Shown: positions 38,739-49,306, counted from the stretch's first letter. The stretch is 64,000 nt of DNA from Rodentibacter pneumotropicus DSM 21403 (GCF_000379905.1 NZ_KB904052.1:62001-126000); one strand, 5' to 3'. Notes: generated by a model from the sequence alone, not told the origin. Made by a program: numbers and translations.

Positions 38739-39743
38739 ATGGCAAAACCAATCGTATTTAGCGGTGTGCAGCCTTCCGGTGAATTGACTATCGGGAATTA
38801 TTTAGGCGCACTACGTAATTGGGTGAAAATGCAAGATGATTATGAATGTATTTTCTGTGTGGTAGATTTACATGCGATCACGGTTCGCCAAGATCCGGCG
38901 GCACTGCGTAAAGCGACCCTTGATGTGGTGGCGCTTTATTTGGCATGCGGTATCGATCCTAATAAAGCAACGATTTTCGTACAATCTCATGTGCCGGAGC
39001 ATACACAATTGGGCTGGGTGTTAAATTGCTATACTTATTTTGGTGAGATGAGCCGTATGACGCAATTTAAGGATAAATCGGCACGTTATGCGGAAAATAT
39101 TAATGTGGGCTTGTTTGATTATCCGGTGTTGATGGCAGCGGATATTTTACTTTATCAGGCTAAAAGTGTGCCGGTGGGCGATGATCAAAAACAACATTTA
39201 GAAATTACGCGTGATATTGCAAACCGTTTTAACGCTCTTTATGGCGATATTTTCACCATTCCTGAGATTTTTATTGGTAAAGCCGGTGCACGCATTATGT
39301 CGTTGCAGGATCCTGAAAAGAAAATGTCAAAATCTGATGATAACCGCAATAATGTGGTGACGCTTTTAGAAGATCCGAAATCCGTGGCGAAAAAAATTAA
39401 ACGTGCGGTGACTGATTCTGATGAGCCGCCTGTTGTTCGTTATGACGTAAAAAACAAAGCAGGGGTATCGAATCTATTGGATATTCTTTCTGCCGTAACG
39501 GATAAATCCATTGCTGAACTTGAACAAGAATTTGAAGGTAAAATGTACGGCCATTTAAAAACTGCGGTGGCTGATGAAGTGTCTAATTTACTTGCAGAGT
39601 TGCAGGCACGTTTTCATGAATATCGTAGCAACGAAGCCTTGCTTGATGAAGTTCTTCGCCAAGGTGCCGCAAAAGCACGGGCGAAAGCGCAGGAAACTCT
39701 CGCAAAAGTGTATGAAGCCGTGGGGTTTGTGGCGGCAAAATAG
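38739..39743 (+). CDS. trpS: Tryptophanyl-tRNA synthetase
   Basis: This 334-residue class Ic enzyme has the HIGH-equivalent TIGN ([17 protein letters not shown]) near residue 16 and KMSKS in [15 protein letters not shown] near residue 197, and the [15 protein letters not shown] segment near 146. Normal bacterial length. The start has GAAAGGATAAGTT. The leader shows no T-box-like structure or Trp-rich leader peptide. A DUF406 gene follows 24 bases later with its own AAAAGGAGAG. Confidence 0.97.
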   Translation: MAKPIVFSGVQPSGELTIGNYLGALRNWVKMQDDYECIFCVVDLHAITVRQDPAALRKATLDVVALYLACGIDPNKATIFVQSHVPEHTQLGWVLNCYTYFGEMSRMTQFKDKSARYAENINVGLFDYPVLMAADILLYQAKSVPVGDDQKQHLEITRDIANRFNALYGDIFTIPEIFIGKAGARIMSLQDPEKKMSKSDDNRNNVVTLLEDPKSVAKKIKRAVTDSDEPPVVRYDVKNKAGVSNLLDILSAVTDKSIAELEQEFEGKMYGHLKTAVADEVSNLLAELQARFHEYRSNEALLDEVLRQGAAKARAKAQETLAKVYEAVGFVAAK

Positions 39744-39767
39744 CGATTAATTAAAAAGGAGAGAAAT

Positions 39768-40058
39768 ATGGCAATTCAAACAGAAAGACCGGTTGAATGT
39801 GTCGGTTGTAACACCTTTGATATGAAATCATTGTTTGATAATCGGGATTGTACACAAGAGATCAACTATATCTATGACACCCAAGAGCAAGCGCAAACCG
39901 CTTTAGATTTTTTTACTCAGAAAGCTCGTGAGGTTGAAAGTGAACCTTGTGAAATTCAGGCGGAAATCAGTAAAGTCGATGACGGCTATTTATTAAAGGC
40001 AAAATTTGCTTTCTGTTGTCAGGCAGAATTGGTGATCTTCCAAATGAAGACGGCATAA
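39768..40058 (+). CDS. YfcZ/YiiS-family (DUF406) protein
   Basis: The 96-residue soluble protein matches the small DUF406 family: [20 protein letters not shown] near the N terminus, IDYIYD-like [20 protein letters not shown] in the middle and [16 protein letters not shown] near the C terminus. Four Cys residues are present. Function unknown. AAAAGGAGAG gives a strong start; it probably reads on from trpS and ends at a USS hairpin. Confidence 0.82.
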   Translation: MAIQTERPVECVGCNTFDMKSLFDNRDCTQEINYIYDTQEQAQTALDFFTQKAREVESEPCEIQAEISKVDDGYLLKAKFAFCCQAELVIFQMKTA

Positions 40059-40063
40059 TATGG

Positions 40064-40108
40064 AAAAGTGCGGTTGAAATTCTCAGAGAAAATTAACCGC
40101 ACTTTTTT
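40064..40108. terminator. USS-pair terminator between the DUF406 and DUF1232 genes
   Basis: AAAAGTGCGGTT and AACCGCACTTTT arms with an internal short hairpin (TTCTCAGAGAA); T-run on the plus strand. It overlaps the stop codon of the convergent small gene. Confidence 0.85.
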
Positions 40109-40271
40109 ATTTAGCAAGTAAAATTTTTATTAATAGCCACACGGCGGCCGCATCATCCACTAAACCCAAAGGTCCGAGTACGGCTTCCGGTAGAATATCG
40201 ATAGGGCTAAACAGATAAATTAAAATCACCACGATTTTGAGTAATTTTGTTTTAGTCATTCGAGAAAACAT
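40107..40271 (-). CDS. Small DUF1232 membrane protein (54 residues)
   Basis: A short gene below common length cut-offs. The product starts MFSRMTKTKLLKIVVILIYL and carries the DUF1232 (YkvA-like) core: a membrane helix leading into YLFSPIDILPE, then LGLVDDAAAVWLLIKILL. Start is three bases after the yfhL stop, so it is cotranscribed with that ferredoxin. The family is widespread and uncharacterised. An ATG at Met5 (40259) is an alternative start. Sequence conservation of the core makes it a real gene. Confidence 0.8.
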   Translation of the reverse strand: MFSRMTKTKLLKIVVILIYLFSPIDILPEAVLGPLGLVDDAAAVWLLIKILLAK

Positions 40272-40274
40272 GGC

Positions 40275-40550
<276 letters not shown>

Positions 40551-40624
40551 TTACAATGTCTGAAATAGAAGGTGGCGGATTATAGCCGACAAACACAAAA
40601 TTGACAAAAAAACAAACGTATTTT

Positions 40625-41338
40625 ATGAAAAAACAGCTTTCTACACTTTCCATGATTGCCCTTGCTGCATTCAGCATTTGGCAATATTTTAGCGAAAATC
40701 AAAAGTTTTCTTCTCAAGCAGAATCTTCCACTCCCCAAAAAGGTAAAAGTGCGGTTAAAAATACAGATATTTTTGCCGATTACGATGTGATTATGCGTGA
40801 TGATCCTATCGGACAAAATGCTAATGCGTCGGTGGATTATTATATGCTGGTGCTTTCTTGGTCACCGAGTTTTTGCGCTTCTCAGCGTGAAAAATATGGC
40901 AATCAGTTACCTTCGTCAGCGCAATATCAATGTGAAAATAACCGCACTTTTGGCTGGGTGGTGCACGGTTTATGGCCACAAAATGCCAAAGCTCGCTCTG
41001 TGGCGGATCATCCCCGTTTTTGCCAAGGGGATTTACCGGTGTTACCGAAATCAATTGTTGAACCTTATTTAACCTTATCGCCGGGGGCAAAACTATTGCA
41101 AGGAGAGTGGGAAAAACACGGTAGTTGTGCTTTTAATTCCGCAGAGCAATATTTTGCGAAAGAACAGGAATTATTTAATGGGCTGCGTTTACCGAAAGAA
41201 AATTTAAGCCGAAGTGAATTATTCCGTTGGATGAAACAAAACAATCCGCAGCTTAAAAACACCTATCTTGGTGCAAGCCGAAATGAATTATTTATTTGTT
41301 ATAACAAGCAGTGGCAAGTGATTGATTGTCAGAAGTAA
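40625..41338 (+). CDS. rna: RNase T2-family ribonuclease (RNase I-like)
   Basis: The 237-residue secreted or periplasmic ribonuclease starts at 40625 with a signal-anchor, MKKQLSTLSMIALAAFSIWQ; an upstream ATG at 40601 is less likely. Catalytic block CAS I is FGWVVHGLWPQ and CAS II is GEWEKHGSCAFN, both complete. YYMLVLSWSPSFCAS is the usual core start. Members cut RNA through 2',3'-cyclic phosphates with little base specificity; in E. coli RNase I acts in the periplasm. Two uptake signals lie inside the gene. Confidence 0.9.
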   Translation: MKKQLSTLSMIALAAFSIWQYFSENQKFSSQAESSTPQKGKSAVKNTDIFADYDVIMRDDPIGQNANASVDYYMLVLSWSPSFCASQREKYGNQLPSSAQYQCENNRTFGWVVHGLWPQNAKARSVADHPRFCQGDLPVLPKSIVEPYLTLSPGAKLLQGEWEKHGSCAFNSAEQYFAKEQELFNGLRLPKENLSRSELFRWMKQNNPQLKNTYLGASRNELFICYNKQWQVIDCQK

Positions 41339-41362
41339 TAAGGATTTCTTTGATCTAAATCG

Positions 41363-41390
41363 TTACAACCTAGCGAGATCTAGGTATAAT
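41363..41390 (+). promoter_or_regulatory. pgk promoter with dyad spacer
   Basis: TTACAA (41363-41368), 16 bases, TATAAT (41385-41390), 39 bases before the pgk ATG. The spacer is a dyad, CCTAG-CGAGAT-CTAGG (41369-41384), that fills it exactly. A protein bound there would block polymerase. Confidence 0.6.
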
Positions 41391-41429
41391 AGGCGAAGTT
41401 TTAATTTTAACTAACCAAGAGGATAGATT

Positions 41430-42593
41430 ATGTCAGTAATCAAGATGACCGACTTAGATTTAGCGGGCAAACGAGTGTTTATTCGCGCAGATCTTAATGT
41501 ACCGGTGAAAGACGGCAAAGTGACTTCCGATGCACGTATCCGTGCAACCATCCCTACTTTGAAATTAGCTCTTGAAAAAGGCGCGAAAGTGATGGTGACT
41601 TCTCACTTAGGTCGTCCGACTGAAGGTGAATTTAAGCCTGAAGATTCTTTACAACCGGTTGTTGATTATTTGAACGAACATCTTGATGTTCCTGTGCGTT
41701 TAGTGCGTGATTACCTTGATGGCGTGGATGTGAAAGAAGGCGAAATCGTTGTTCTGGAAAACGTTCGTGTAAACAACGGTGAAAAGAAAAACGATCCTGA
41801 ATTAGGTAAAAAATATGCCGCACTTTGTGATGTGTTTGTGATGGATGCATTCGGTACAGCACACCGTGCGCAAGCTTCAACTTATGGTGTTGCTGAATTT
41901 GCGCCGGTTGCTTGTGCGGGTCCGTTGCTTGCGGCTGAATTAGATGCTTTAGGTAAAGCATTGAAAGAACCTGCTCGCCCAATGGTGGCAATAGTGGGGG
42001 GTTCTAAAGTTTCCACCAAATTGGAAGTATTAAATTCTCTTTCAAAAATTGCAGATCAAATTATCGTGGGTGGCGGTATTGCAAATACATTCATTGCTGC
42101 CGCAGGTCACAATGTAGGCAAATCTTTGTATGAAGAAGATTTAATTCCAGTGGCAAAAGAATTAGCTGCAAGTACGGATATTCCTGTTCCTGTTGATGTA
42201 CGTGTGGGAACAGAATTTTCTGAAACCGCACCGGCAACAGAAAAATCTGTGACTGAAGTGAAAGACGATGAATCCATTTTTGATATCGGTGATAAATCAG
42301 CAGAGCAATTGGCGGAAATCATCAAAAATGCGAAAACCGTTTTATGGAACGGTCCGGTAGGCGTGTTTGAATTTCCTAACTTCCGTAAAGGAACTGAAGT
42401 GATTTCCCATGCCATTGCCAATAGCGAAGCATTCTCTATTGCCGGTGGTGGCGATACCCTTGCGGCGATTGATTTATTTGGTATTGCAGATAAAATTTCC
42501 TACATTTCAACCGGTGGTGGTGCGTTCTTAGAATTTGTAGAAGGTAAAGTGTTACCGGCAGTAGAAATTCTTGAAAAACGTGCGAACGGTTAA
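41430..42593 (+). CDS. pgk: Phosphoglycerate kinase
   Basis: The 387-residue glycolytic enzyme makes ATP from 1,3-bisphosphoglycerate. Typical segments: [17 protein letters not shown] near residue 15, [12 protein letters not shown] near 55, [13 protein letters not shown] near 137, [19 protein letters not shown] near 183 and the nucleotide-site [13 protein letters not shown] near 346. Start after AGAGGATAGATT. fbaA follows 85 bases later, the standard pgk-fba order. Confidence 0.98.
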   Translation: MSVIKMTDLDLAGKRVFIRADLNVPVKDGKVTSDARIRATIPTLKLALEKGAKVMVTSHLGRPTEGEFKPEDSLQPVVDYLNEHLDVPVRLVRDYLDGVDVKEGEIVVLENVRVNNGEKKNDPELGKKYAALCDVFVMDAFGTAHRAQASTYGVAEFAPVACAGPLLAAELDALGKALKEPARPMVAIVGGSKVSTKLEVLNSLSKIADQIIVGGGIANTFIAAAGHNVGKSLYEEDLIPVAKELAASTDIPVPVDVRVGTEFSETAPATEKSVTEVKDDESIFDIGDKSAEQLAEIIKNAKTVLWNGPVGVFEFPNFRKGTEVISHAIANSEAFSIAGGGDTLAAIDLFGIADKISYISTGGGAFLEFVEGKVLPAVEILEKRANG

Positions 42594-42678
42594 TTAACCG
42601 AATATGATGATGGTGTGTGGGTTGAATGATCCATGCACTGTGCAAAAATTCTCAACACTTAAAGAAGGAAACAATAAG

Positions 42679-43755
42679 ATGGGTTTATTAAATATCGTAA
42701 AACCGGGTGTATTAACCGGTGAAGATGTTCAGAAAGTATTTGCTTATGCGAAAGAACATAATTTCGCAATCCCTGCGGTAAACTGTGTGGGTTCTGATTC
42801 TGTGAATGCGGTATTGGAAACGGCGGCACGCGTAAAAGCGCCGGTCATTGTTCAATTTTCTAACGGTGGTGCGTCTTTCTATGCGGGTAAAGGTCTCAAA
42901 CCGGAGTCAGGTGCACGTGCAGATGTGCTAGGCGCAATTGCCGGAGCGAAACATGTACATACCCTTGCAAAAGAATATGGTGTACCGGTTATCCTTCATA
43001 CCGACCACGCAGCGAAAAAATTACTTCCATGGATTGACGGTTTATTAGAAGCAGGTGAAAAACACTTTGCCGAAACCGGTCGCCCGTTATTCTCTTCTCA
43101 TATGATCGATTTATCTGAAGAGCCAATGGAAGAGAATATGGCAATTTGCCGTGAATACCTTGCCCGTATGGATAAAATGGGTATGACCCTTGAGATTGAA
43201 ATCGGCATCACAGGCGGTGAAGAAGACGGCGTAGATAATTCAGATGTTGAAGAATCCAAACTCTATACCCAGCCGGAAGACGTATTATACGTTTATGATC
43301 AATTAAATCCGGTAAGCCCGAATTTCACTGTTGCAGCGGCATTCGGTAATGTTCACGGTGTTTATAAACCGGGTAATGTGAAATTAAAACCGTCCATCTT
43401 AGGTGCATCACAAGAATTTGTTTCAAAAGAGCGTAATCTTTCGGCTAAACCAATCAACTTCGTATTCCATGGCGGTTCCGGTTCTTCTCGCGAAGAGATC
43501 CGTGAAGCAATCGGCTACGGTGCAATCAAAATGAACATTGATACCGATACGCAATGGGCGGCTTGGAACGGTATTTTAAACTTCTATAAAGCGAATGAAG
43601 CCTATTTACAAGGTCAATTAGGTAACCCTGAAGGTCCGGACGTACCAAATAAAAAATACTATGATCCGCGTGTTTGGTTAAGAAAAATGGAAGAATCTAT
43701 GTCTAAACGCTTAGAACAATCTTTCGAAGACTTAAACTGTGTTGATGTTTTATAA
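42679..43755 (+). CDS. fbaA: Class II fructose-bisphosphate aldolase
   Basis: The 358-residue Zn-dependent aldolase starts MGLLNIVKPGVLTGEDVQKV at 42679 after AAAGAAGGAAAC; the frame extends to 42604 but those residues are not family-like. The zinc and catalytic segments are VILHTDHAAKK near residue 105, IEIGITGGEEDGVDN near 180, AAFGNVHGVYKPGNVKLKP near 222 and FHGGSGSSREEI near 263. A USS-pair terminator follows directly. Confidence 0.97.
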   Translation: MGLLNIVKPGVLTGEDVQKVFAYAKEHNFAIPAVNCVGSDSVNAVLETAARVKAPVIVQFSNGGASFYAGKGLKPESGARADVLGAIAGAKHVHTLAKEYGVPVILHTDHAAKKLLPWIDGLLEAGEKHFAETGRPLFSSHMIDLSEEPMEENMAICREYLARMDKMGMTLEIEIGITGGEEDGVDNSDVEESKLYTQPEDVLYVYDQLNPVSPNFTVAAAFGNVHGVYKPGNVKLKPSILGASQEFVSKERNLSAKPINFVFHGGSGSSREEIREAIGYGAIKMNIDTDTQWAAWNGILNFYKANEAYLQGQLGNPEGPDVPNKKYYDPRVWLRKMEESMSKRLEQSFEDLNCVDVL

Positions 43756-43779
43756 TCCACAAAAATAGCATAAAATACG

Positions 43780-43806
43780 ACCGCACTTTTTAGTGCGGTT
43801 TTTTAT
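43780..43806 (+). terminator. USS-pair terminator of fbaA
   Basis: ACCGCACT and AGTGCGGT arms with a 4-base loop followed by six T residues; ends pgk-fbaA 16 bases before the O-antigen-ligase-like gene. Confidence 0.87.
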
Positions 43807-43821
43807 TTTTGGTGATTATCT

Positions 43822-45078
43822 ATGCAAATTTCAAAACAAAATTTATTGCCTTTTCTCGCAAATTTTAGCATCAGTTTCTTTTTTTTATCTGTGTTGGCAT
43901 TTAAAGGCGGACATAATGTTGCACCGTTCTTTTTAATCACTTTAGGGATTGGCTACGGTATTTACGGATTAATTAAAAAGTTTAAATGGAACTTATCTCA
44001 AGAGGATAAATGGCTAATTTATAGCTATATTTTTTATTTTTCGGTATTTGTACTTTCGTTGTTTATAAATGAAGGAAGGGGAAGGGAACTGGATAATCCA
44101 AGCCGTGCTATTTTATTGATTCCTGCGTTAATTTTCCTATTAAGAATGTCCTTAAAATTATGTTCGGTCGTTTATGCTATCCCATTAGGCTCACTCATTG
44201 CCGGATTGGTTGCTCTTTATGATAAATTTATTTTACATAGTGCTATGGCTTATTCACCCAGAACTATGCAGATTCAAGGCGGTGATATTGCGATGTCATT
44301 AGGATTATTTAGTATCGTGGTCGGGCTTTATTACTGGCAAAAATCACAGAAAAAAATCAGCGCACTTTGTATTTTTGCATCCTTCTTTGGCATAGTGGGA
44401 AGTATTCTTTCAACGGCACGTGGAGGCTGGATTGTATTGCCTATTGTGCTGATTGTGATCTTGCTGATTTATAGTCGGTCATTATCAAAAGGTTTTTTCC
44501 TTAGTTTAATAGGCGTATTTGCGGTGGTAGCGGTGGGTGTTACCCAAATGCCAAATAGTCCTGTGATGGCGCGTCTCTCTTTAATTCAAAGTGATATTGC
44601 CGGATATGAGAAAAATAATGCGAATACCTCACTTGGATTACGTTTTGAAATGTGGAAAAGTGCGATTCAAATGATAAAAGAAAAACCGATTTTAGGCTGG
44701 GGAGAGCAAGGGGCGACAGACAAGCGTAAGCAAGATGTGAAAACCAAGGCAGTAATAGGGAATATAGGACGATTTACCCATGCACACAATCAATATCTTG
44801 ATGATTTATCTAAGCGGGGTATTGTTGGATTCATCGCATTTTTAGGTATTTTACTTGTACCGTTTTATCAATTTAAACGTCGTTTAAACAGCACTTCTTC
44901 AGAAACAAAATTAATTGCCGCATTAGGAGTGGTGCATATTTTATCGGTTATGATTTATTGTTTGAGTCAAGGTTTTTTTGCGCATAATTCCGGTAATATT
45001 TTCTATCTTTTCTTAACAACAGTGTTTTATGCCATGTTAAAACAAAGTGAAAAAAGACAATCTTTGGAGCGAGTGTAA
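43822..45078 (+). CDS. O-antigen ligase (WaaL/Wzy-C)-like membrane protein
   Basis: The 418-residue protein has about ten to twelve membrane segments and the large periplasmic loop of the Wzy_C/O-antigen-ligase fold, with GLRFEMWKSAIQMIKEKPIL near residue 272 and GRFTHAHNQYLDDLSKRGIV near 313, including the conserved H-x-H-N pattern. It should join a sugar chain or residue to lipid A-core (LOS) on the periplasmic face. It overlaps by one base the heptosyltransferase-like gene that follows, so the two act together. Exact substrate unknown. Confidence 0.8.
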   Translation: MQISKQNLLPFLANFSISFFFLSVLAFKGGHNVAPFFLITLGIGYGIYGLIKKFKWNLSQEDKWLIYSYIFYFSVFVLSLFINEGRGRELDNPSRAILLIPALIFLLRMSLKLCSVVYAIPLGSLIAGLVALYDKFILHSAMAYSPRTMQIQGGDIAMSLGLFSIVVGLYYWQKSQKKISALCIFASFFGIVGSILSTARGGWIVLPIVLIVILLIYSRSLSKGFFLSLIGVFAVVAVGVTQMPNSPVMARLSLIQSDIAGYEKNNANTSLGLRFEMWKSAIQMIKEKPILGWGEQGATDKRKQDVKTKAVIGNIGRFTHAHNQYLDDLSKRGIVGFIAFLGILLVPFYQFKRRLNSTSSETKLIAALGVVHILSVMIYCLSQGFFAHNSGNIFYLFLTTVFYAMLKQSEKRQSLERV

Positions 45079-46124
45079 TGGAAAAAATTCTGGTTATTCG
45101 TAATGATAAACTGGGTGATTTTATGCAGGCATGGCCGGCTTTTGCTATGCTGAAAGCGTCAAATCCTTCACTAAAATTGACCGCTCTTGTGCCAAGTTAT
45201 ACTGCACCGCTTGCAGAAATTTGTCCTTATTTGGATGATGTGATTGTTGATAGTAAAAAAGGCGACAAAGCAGATTTTAACCGCCTTATTGGTGAAATTA
45301 AAATAAGAAACTTTGATGCGATGATCAGTTTTTTTTCCAATACGCATAATGCTAAATTAGCGTGGAAAAGCGGAATTAAATACCGCCTTGCACCAGCGAC
45401 AAAGCTGGTTCAATTTCTTTATAATCATCGTCTTACACAACGCCGTTCCCGTTCGGAAAAATCGGAAGCAGAATATAATCAGGATTTAGTTCGGGCTTTT
45501 TTAAAAAAATACAATATGCCGATTGTTGAACCCAAACCGCCCTATCTTGCATTTGATAAAAGTGCGGTTGAAAATCAGCGTGTTTTTTTACAAAAAAACT
45601 TAGGACTTTCAACGGATAAAAAATGGATTTTTGTGCATAGCGGTTCAGGGGGATCGGCAACCAATCTTTCGCTTGCTCAATATGCCGAATTAATTCAAGG
45701 ATTACTCGCCGAGTTTGATTGCCAGATCGTGCTCACAGCCGGCCCCGATGAAAGTGAAAAAGCGCATGAACTTGCTCAATTAGTGGGGGATTCGCGTCTT
45801 GTGATTTACGATAAAAATAAAGGTTTGGTTGATTTTGCTCATTCCCTAGCTTGTGCGGATTTATTTATAGCGGGATCAACAGGACCTTTGCATTTAAGTA
45901 GTGCCTTTAATCTTCCAACGGTGGGGTTTTATCCTAATAGCCGTTCCTCTCAACCAAGGCGCTGGAAACCGATTAATGATCCAGATAAGCACCTTGCATT
46001 TTGTCCGCCAGCCGGTAAAGAAACACAAATGAATTTAGGCCTGATTTCAATTAATCGTGCTTTAGTTGGAATTATTCCTTTTATTCGTCGGATATGGCAC
46101 ATAAGGGATGAATTCAATGTTTAG
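45078..46124 (+). CDS. GT9-family heptosyltransferase-like protein
   Basis: The 348-residue cytoplasmic glycosyltransferase of family 9 begins MEKILVIRNDKLGDFMQAWP, the typical GT9 N terminus with the acceptor-side Asp. It has VHSGSGGSATNLSLAQYAEL near residue 187 and the donor-site ADLFIAGSTGPLHLSSAF near 258. It should transfer an ADP-heptose or related residue to LOS core. Its ATG overlaps the stop of the ligase-like gene. Start RBS is GGAGCG inside that gene. About 265 bases of AT-rich DNA with no evident feature separate it from aroK. Confidence 0.87.
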   Translation: MEKILVIRNDKLGDFMQAWPAFAMLKASNPSLKLTALVPSYTAPLAEICPYLDDVIVDSKKGDKADFNRLIGEIKIRNFDAMISFFSNTHNAKLAWKSGIKYRLAPATKLVQFLYNHRLTQRRSRSEKSEAEYNQDLVRAFLKKYNMPIVEPKPPYLAFDKSAVENQRVFLQKNLGLSTDKKWIFVHSGSGGSATNLSLAQYAELIQGLLAEFDCQIVLTAGPDESEKAHELAQLVGDSRLVIYDKNKGLVDFAHSLACADLFIAGSTGPLHLSSAFNLPTVGFYPNSRSSQPRRWKPINDPDKHLAFCPPAGKETQMNLGLISINRALVGIIPFIRRIWHIRDEFNV

Positions 46125-46389
46125 AATTTTCCATAAAAATTGTTGCTACGAGACAGAATGGAAAGGAAAATTTAATCGCCACTTTAGTAGGTAAGCAAAA
46201 ATTAAACGATTTTTGACCACACTTTAGGCTTATTTAAAAATAAATTCCCTTTAAAGGTTGAAAATTAAGGTGGTTTATTGCGATAATCCCCATTATTTTT
46301 TGGGTGATCTTTTGGCAGCCTTCATTTCATGGTTTTGCTTAGTGTTAAGAAGATCAATTTGAGTAAATTTATCATTAGAAAAAAGAGTA

Positions 46390-46932
46390 ATGGCAGAAAA
46401 ACGTAATATTTTTTTAGTAGGCCCTATGGGTGCGGGTAAAAGCACAATTGGTCGTCAATTAGCACAACAGTTAAATATGGATTTTTTAGATTCTGACGCA
46501 GTGATTGAAGAACGTTCGGGCGCAGATATCGGTTGGATTTTTGATTTAGAAGGCGAAGAAGGTTTTCGTAAACGTGAAGAACGTATCATTAATGAATTAA
46601 CCCAAATGCAAGGCATTGTTCTCTCGACCGGTGGCGGAACGGTGCTTTCAAAGGACAGTCGTAACTATTTATCAGCACGTGGTATTGTGATTTATCTGGA
46701 AACGACCGTAGATAAACAATTCCAACGTACACAACGGGATAAAAAACGCCCTCTCTTGCAAGATGTGGAAGATCCTCGCCAAGTATTGGAAGATCTTGCG
46801 AAAATCCGTAACCCATTATATGAAGAAATTGCGGATATTACTCTCCCGACCGATGACCAAAACGCCAAAGTGATGGTGAATCAAATTATTGATTTAATTG
46901 ATAATATGAATGGACTCAATGGCTCTCTTTAG
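46390..46932 (+). CDS. aroK: Shikimate kinase AroK
   Basis: The 180-residue NMP-kinase-fold enzyme phosphorylates shikimate. The Walker A motif is [16 protein letters not shown] (about residues 10-25), with the shikimate-binding [20 protein letters not shown] near 32, FRKREERII near 57, [12 protein letters not shown] near 77 and the LID Arg segment RDKKRPLLQ near 116. First gene of aroK-aroB-dam. Confidence 0.97.
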   Translation: MAEKRNIFLVGPMGAGKSTIGRQLAQQLNMDFLDSDAVIEERSGADIGWIFDLEGEEGFRKREERIINELTQMQGIVLSTGGGTVLSKDSRNYLSARGIVIYLETTVDKQFQRTQRDKKRPLLQDVEDPRQVLEDLAKIRNPLYEEIADITLPTDDQNAKVMVNQIIDLIDNMNGLNGSL

Positions 46933-46972
46933 CTTTATTAGCTGTATTTAATCATTATTGTAAGGATAAATT

Positions 46973-48061
46973 ATGCAGTGCATAAATGTGGAATTACAAG
47001 AACGTCGTTATCCGATTTTAATCGGTAGTGGTTTGTTACAAGATAAACATCGCTATCCGGTTGAAGATGGGGAACGAGTGATGATTGTGAGCAATCCAAC
47101 GATCGCACAATTTTATCTGAAAACAGTGACCGATACTCTTGAAAAGCGAGGTTGTGTTGTTGATTATATTTTGCTACCTGATGGTGAAAAGTATAAGACG
47201 CTTGATTCTCTCAATCTGATTTTTACCAAACTTTTACAAGGTAACCACGGTCGTGATACAACCATCATCGCACTTGGTGGCGGCGTTATCGGAGATGTTG
47301 CAGGTTTTGCTGCGGCAAGCTATCAGCGAGGTGTCCGCTTAATTCAAATTCCGACTACCTTACTTTCCCAAGTTGATTCCTCCGTAGGGGGCAAAACAGC
47401 GGTCAATCATGAATTTGGTAAGAACATGATTGGTGCGTTCTATCAACCTAGCGCAGTGATGATTGATACGCTTACGTTGAATACCTTACCAAAGCGTGAA
47501 GTCAATGCTGGTCTTGCGGAAGTCATTAAATACGGTGCCATTCTAGACGATGAATTTTTTGAATGGTTAGAAAAGAATATTGATGATCTTGTGGCGCTGA
47601 AACAAGAGGCACTTCAGCATTGTATTGCCCTCTGCTGTCAAATAAAAGCGGATGTTGTGGCGCGCGATGAAACGGAGAAAGGCGATCGTGCCCTATTAAA
47701 TCTTGGGCATACTTTTGGTCATGCTATTGAGACACATCTTGGCTATGGCAACTGGTTACATGGTGAAGCGGTTTCCGTGGGAATGATGATGGCAGCCGTA
47801 CTTTCGGAGGAATTGGGCAATATTTCCGTAGAAAATGTCGCCCGTTTAGAAAAATTACTTGCCCGCGCCAATTTACCCACTGTATCACCGGATGGTATGC
47901 AACCGGAAGACTATCTGCCCCATATGATGCGCGATAAAAAAGTACTCGCCGGTAAATTACGCCTTATATTGCTTAAATCGCTAGGACAAGCTTATGTGGC
48001 AACAGACACGGATCATAAGCTTGTGCTAAATGCTATCTGCCGTTGTTCTCAAGCGGACTAA
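46973..48061 (+). CDS. aroB: 3-dehydroquinate synthase AroB
   Basis: The 362-residue NAD- and Zn-dependent enzyme converts DAHP to 3-dehydroquinate. It has [20 protein letters not shown] near residue 68, [20 protein letters not shown] near 102, [20 protein letters not shown] near 139 and the Zn ligands in [27 protein letters not shown] and [12 protein letters not shown]. It lies 40 bases after aroK and dam starts one base after its stop. Confidence 0.97.
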   Translation: MQCINVELQERRYPILIGSGLLQDKHRYPVEDGERVMIVSNPTIAQFYLKTVTDTLEKRGCVVDYILLPDGEKYKTLDSLNLIFTKLLQGNHGRDTTIIALGGGVIGDVAGFAAASYQRGVRLIQIPTTLLSQVDSSVGGKTAVNHEFGKNMIGAFYQPSAVMIDTLTLNTLPKREVNAGLAEVIKYGAILDDEFFEWLEKNIDDLVALKQEALQHCIALCCQIKADVVARDETEKGDRALLNLGHTFGHAIETHLGYGNWLHGEAVSVGMMMAAVLSEELGNISVENVARLEKLLARANLPTVSPDGMQPEDYLPHMMRDKKVLAGKLRLILLKSLGQAYVATDTDHKLVLNAICRCSQAD

Positions 48062-48062
48062 A

Positions 48063-48914
48063 ATGTTACGTCCGAAAAAACAAATTAAATCTAAAATAAA
48101 GCACCGCCCGTTTTTGAAATGGGCGGGTGGTAAATTTCGATTAACGGACGATATTAACAAAGCCTTCCCAAAGAAAAAGCAATGTTTGATTGAGCCTTTT
48201 GTAGGTGCAGGAGCCGTATTTTTAAATTCTAATTTTGAGCGCTATATTCTGGCGGATATTAACCCTGATTTGATTAATTTATTTAATATTGTTAAAGATA
48301 ACGTAGATCAATATATTGACGCTTGTAAACCGATTTTCTTTTCACCTCATGCCAATACGCCCGAGTACTATTACGCGAAACGCCAACAATTCAATGAATC
48401 CCGCGATCCCTTTGAACGTTCTGTCATTTTTCTTTATCTAAATCGATTTGGTTTTAATGGGCTGTGTCGTTATAACAGTAAAAATGAATTTAATGTGCCT
48501 TTTGGTGATTATAAAACCCATTATTTCCCGGAGGATGAACTGCGTTATTTTGCGTACAAAGCTCAAAGTGCGGTTTTTTTATGTAGTGATTTTAAACAAA
48601 CTTTTGAATTGGCGGATAAAACATCGGTGATTTACTGTGACCCACCTTATGCGCCGTTGCAACAAACGACTAATTTCACCGGCTATGCAGGCAATGAATT
48701 TGATTTGGAACATCAACGAGCCTTAGCAGAACTCGCTAAAAAAGTACAAAAGGAACAGCAGATCTCAGTTTTGATTTCTAACCACGATATAAAATTTACC
48801 CGAGAAATTTACAAAGGCGCGAAATTTAAACGGGTCAAAGTGCAGCGTTCAATTAGCCAAAATTCAGAAAAACGGGTGAAAGTGAAAGAGTTGATTGCGA
48901 TTTTTAAGGCATAG
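48063..48914 (+). CDS. dam: DNA adenine methyltransferase Dam
   Basis: The 283-residue enzyme methylates adenine in GATC. The AdoMet motif I is PFLKWAGGKFRLTDDI near residue 15, with LIEPFVGAGAVFLN near 40, and catalytic motif IV is VIYCDPPYAPLQQT near residue 195. The start at 48063 follows the aroB stop by one base; an upstream ATG inside aroB is less likely. No restriction gene is adjacent, and the aroK-aroB-dam order is the classical one for the solitary methylase used in mismatch repair and replication timing. Confidence 0.95.
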   Translation: MLRPKKQIKSKIKHRPFLKWAGGKFRLTDDINKAFPKKKQCLIEPFVGAGAVFLNSNFERYILADINPDLINLFNIVKDNVDQYIDACKPIFFSPHANTPEYYYAKRQQFNESRDPFERSVIFLYLNRFGFNGLCRYNSKNEFNVPFGDYKTHYFPEDELRYFAYKAQSAVFLCSDFKQTFELADKTSVIYCDPPYAPLQQTTNFTGYAGNEFDLEHQRALAELAKKVQKEQQISVLISNHDIKFTREIYKGAKFKRVKVQRSISQNSEKRVKVKELIAIFKA

Positions 48915-49233
48915 CTCTGTTAAATTCAGGACTGATCTTCAAATCAAGTTTTTTTATCTGTGGGTAATCTTTTTGAATCAATGTTAATAAATCCAGTTGG
49001 CGAAACAGCATTCCTTGTCTAACAATCGCATTTGCTACTTCAATAAATATTGTATCCCCGTTTATTTGACCTATACGAAATAAACCTTGAAATTCTTGGG
49101 GGAAAGTGCGGTTAAATTTTTGGTTTAATTCATGTATTGCCAAACCTTTTTGCATTATTTGAGCAAAGGATGACTGTTCCATTATCTCGACAATATTCAC
49201 GGCTTTTTGATAACGTTCTACCTTGTTTTTCAT
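48904..49233 (-). CDS. DUF721 (DciA-like) protein
   Basis: The 109-residue protein begins MKNKVERYQKAVNIVEIMEQ at 49233. It has the DUF721 pattern of an N-terminal helix and a compact domain with GQINGDTIFIEVANAIVRQG near residue 56. DUF721 includes the helicase-loader DciA, but genuine Pasteurellaceae loaders are unsettled and this short member may have another role. Convergent with dam, overlapping its tail by 11 bases; divergent from secM with about 73 bases between starts. Confidence 0.65.
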   Translation of the reverse strand: MKNKVERYQKAVNIVEIMEQSSFAQIMQKGLAIHELNQKFNRTFPQEFQGLFRIGQINGDTIFIEVANAIVRQGMLFRQLDLLTLIQKDYPQIKKLDLKISPEFNRAMP

Positions 49234-49306
49234 GAAATAACCCCAATAAATGACATCAGTTTCGATTTCCGCTACAATACACGCAATTTTTGTAATAAAC
49301 AACGAG

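Noticed and set aside
48063-48914. Dam as part of a restriction-modification or phage-defence system
   Set aside because: No restriction or accessory gene is adjacent and aroK-aroB-dam is the standard housekeeping order.
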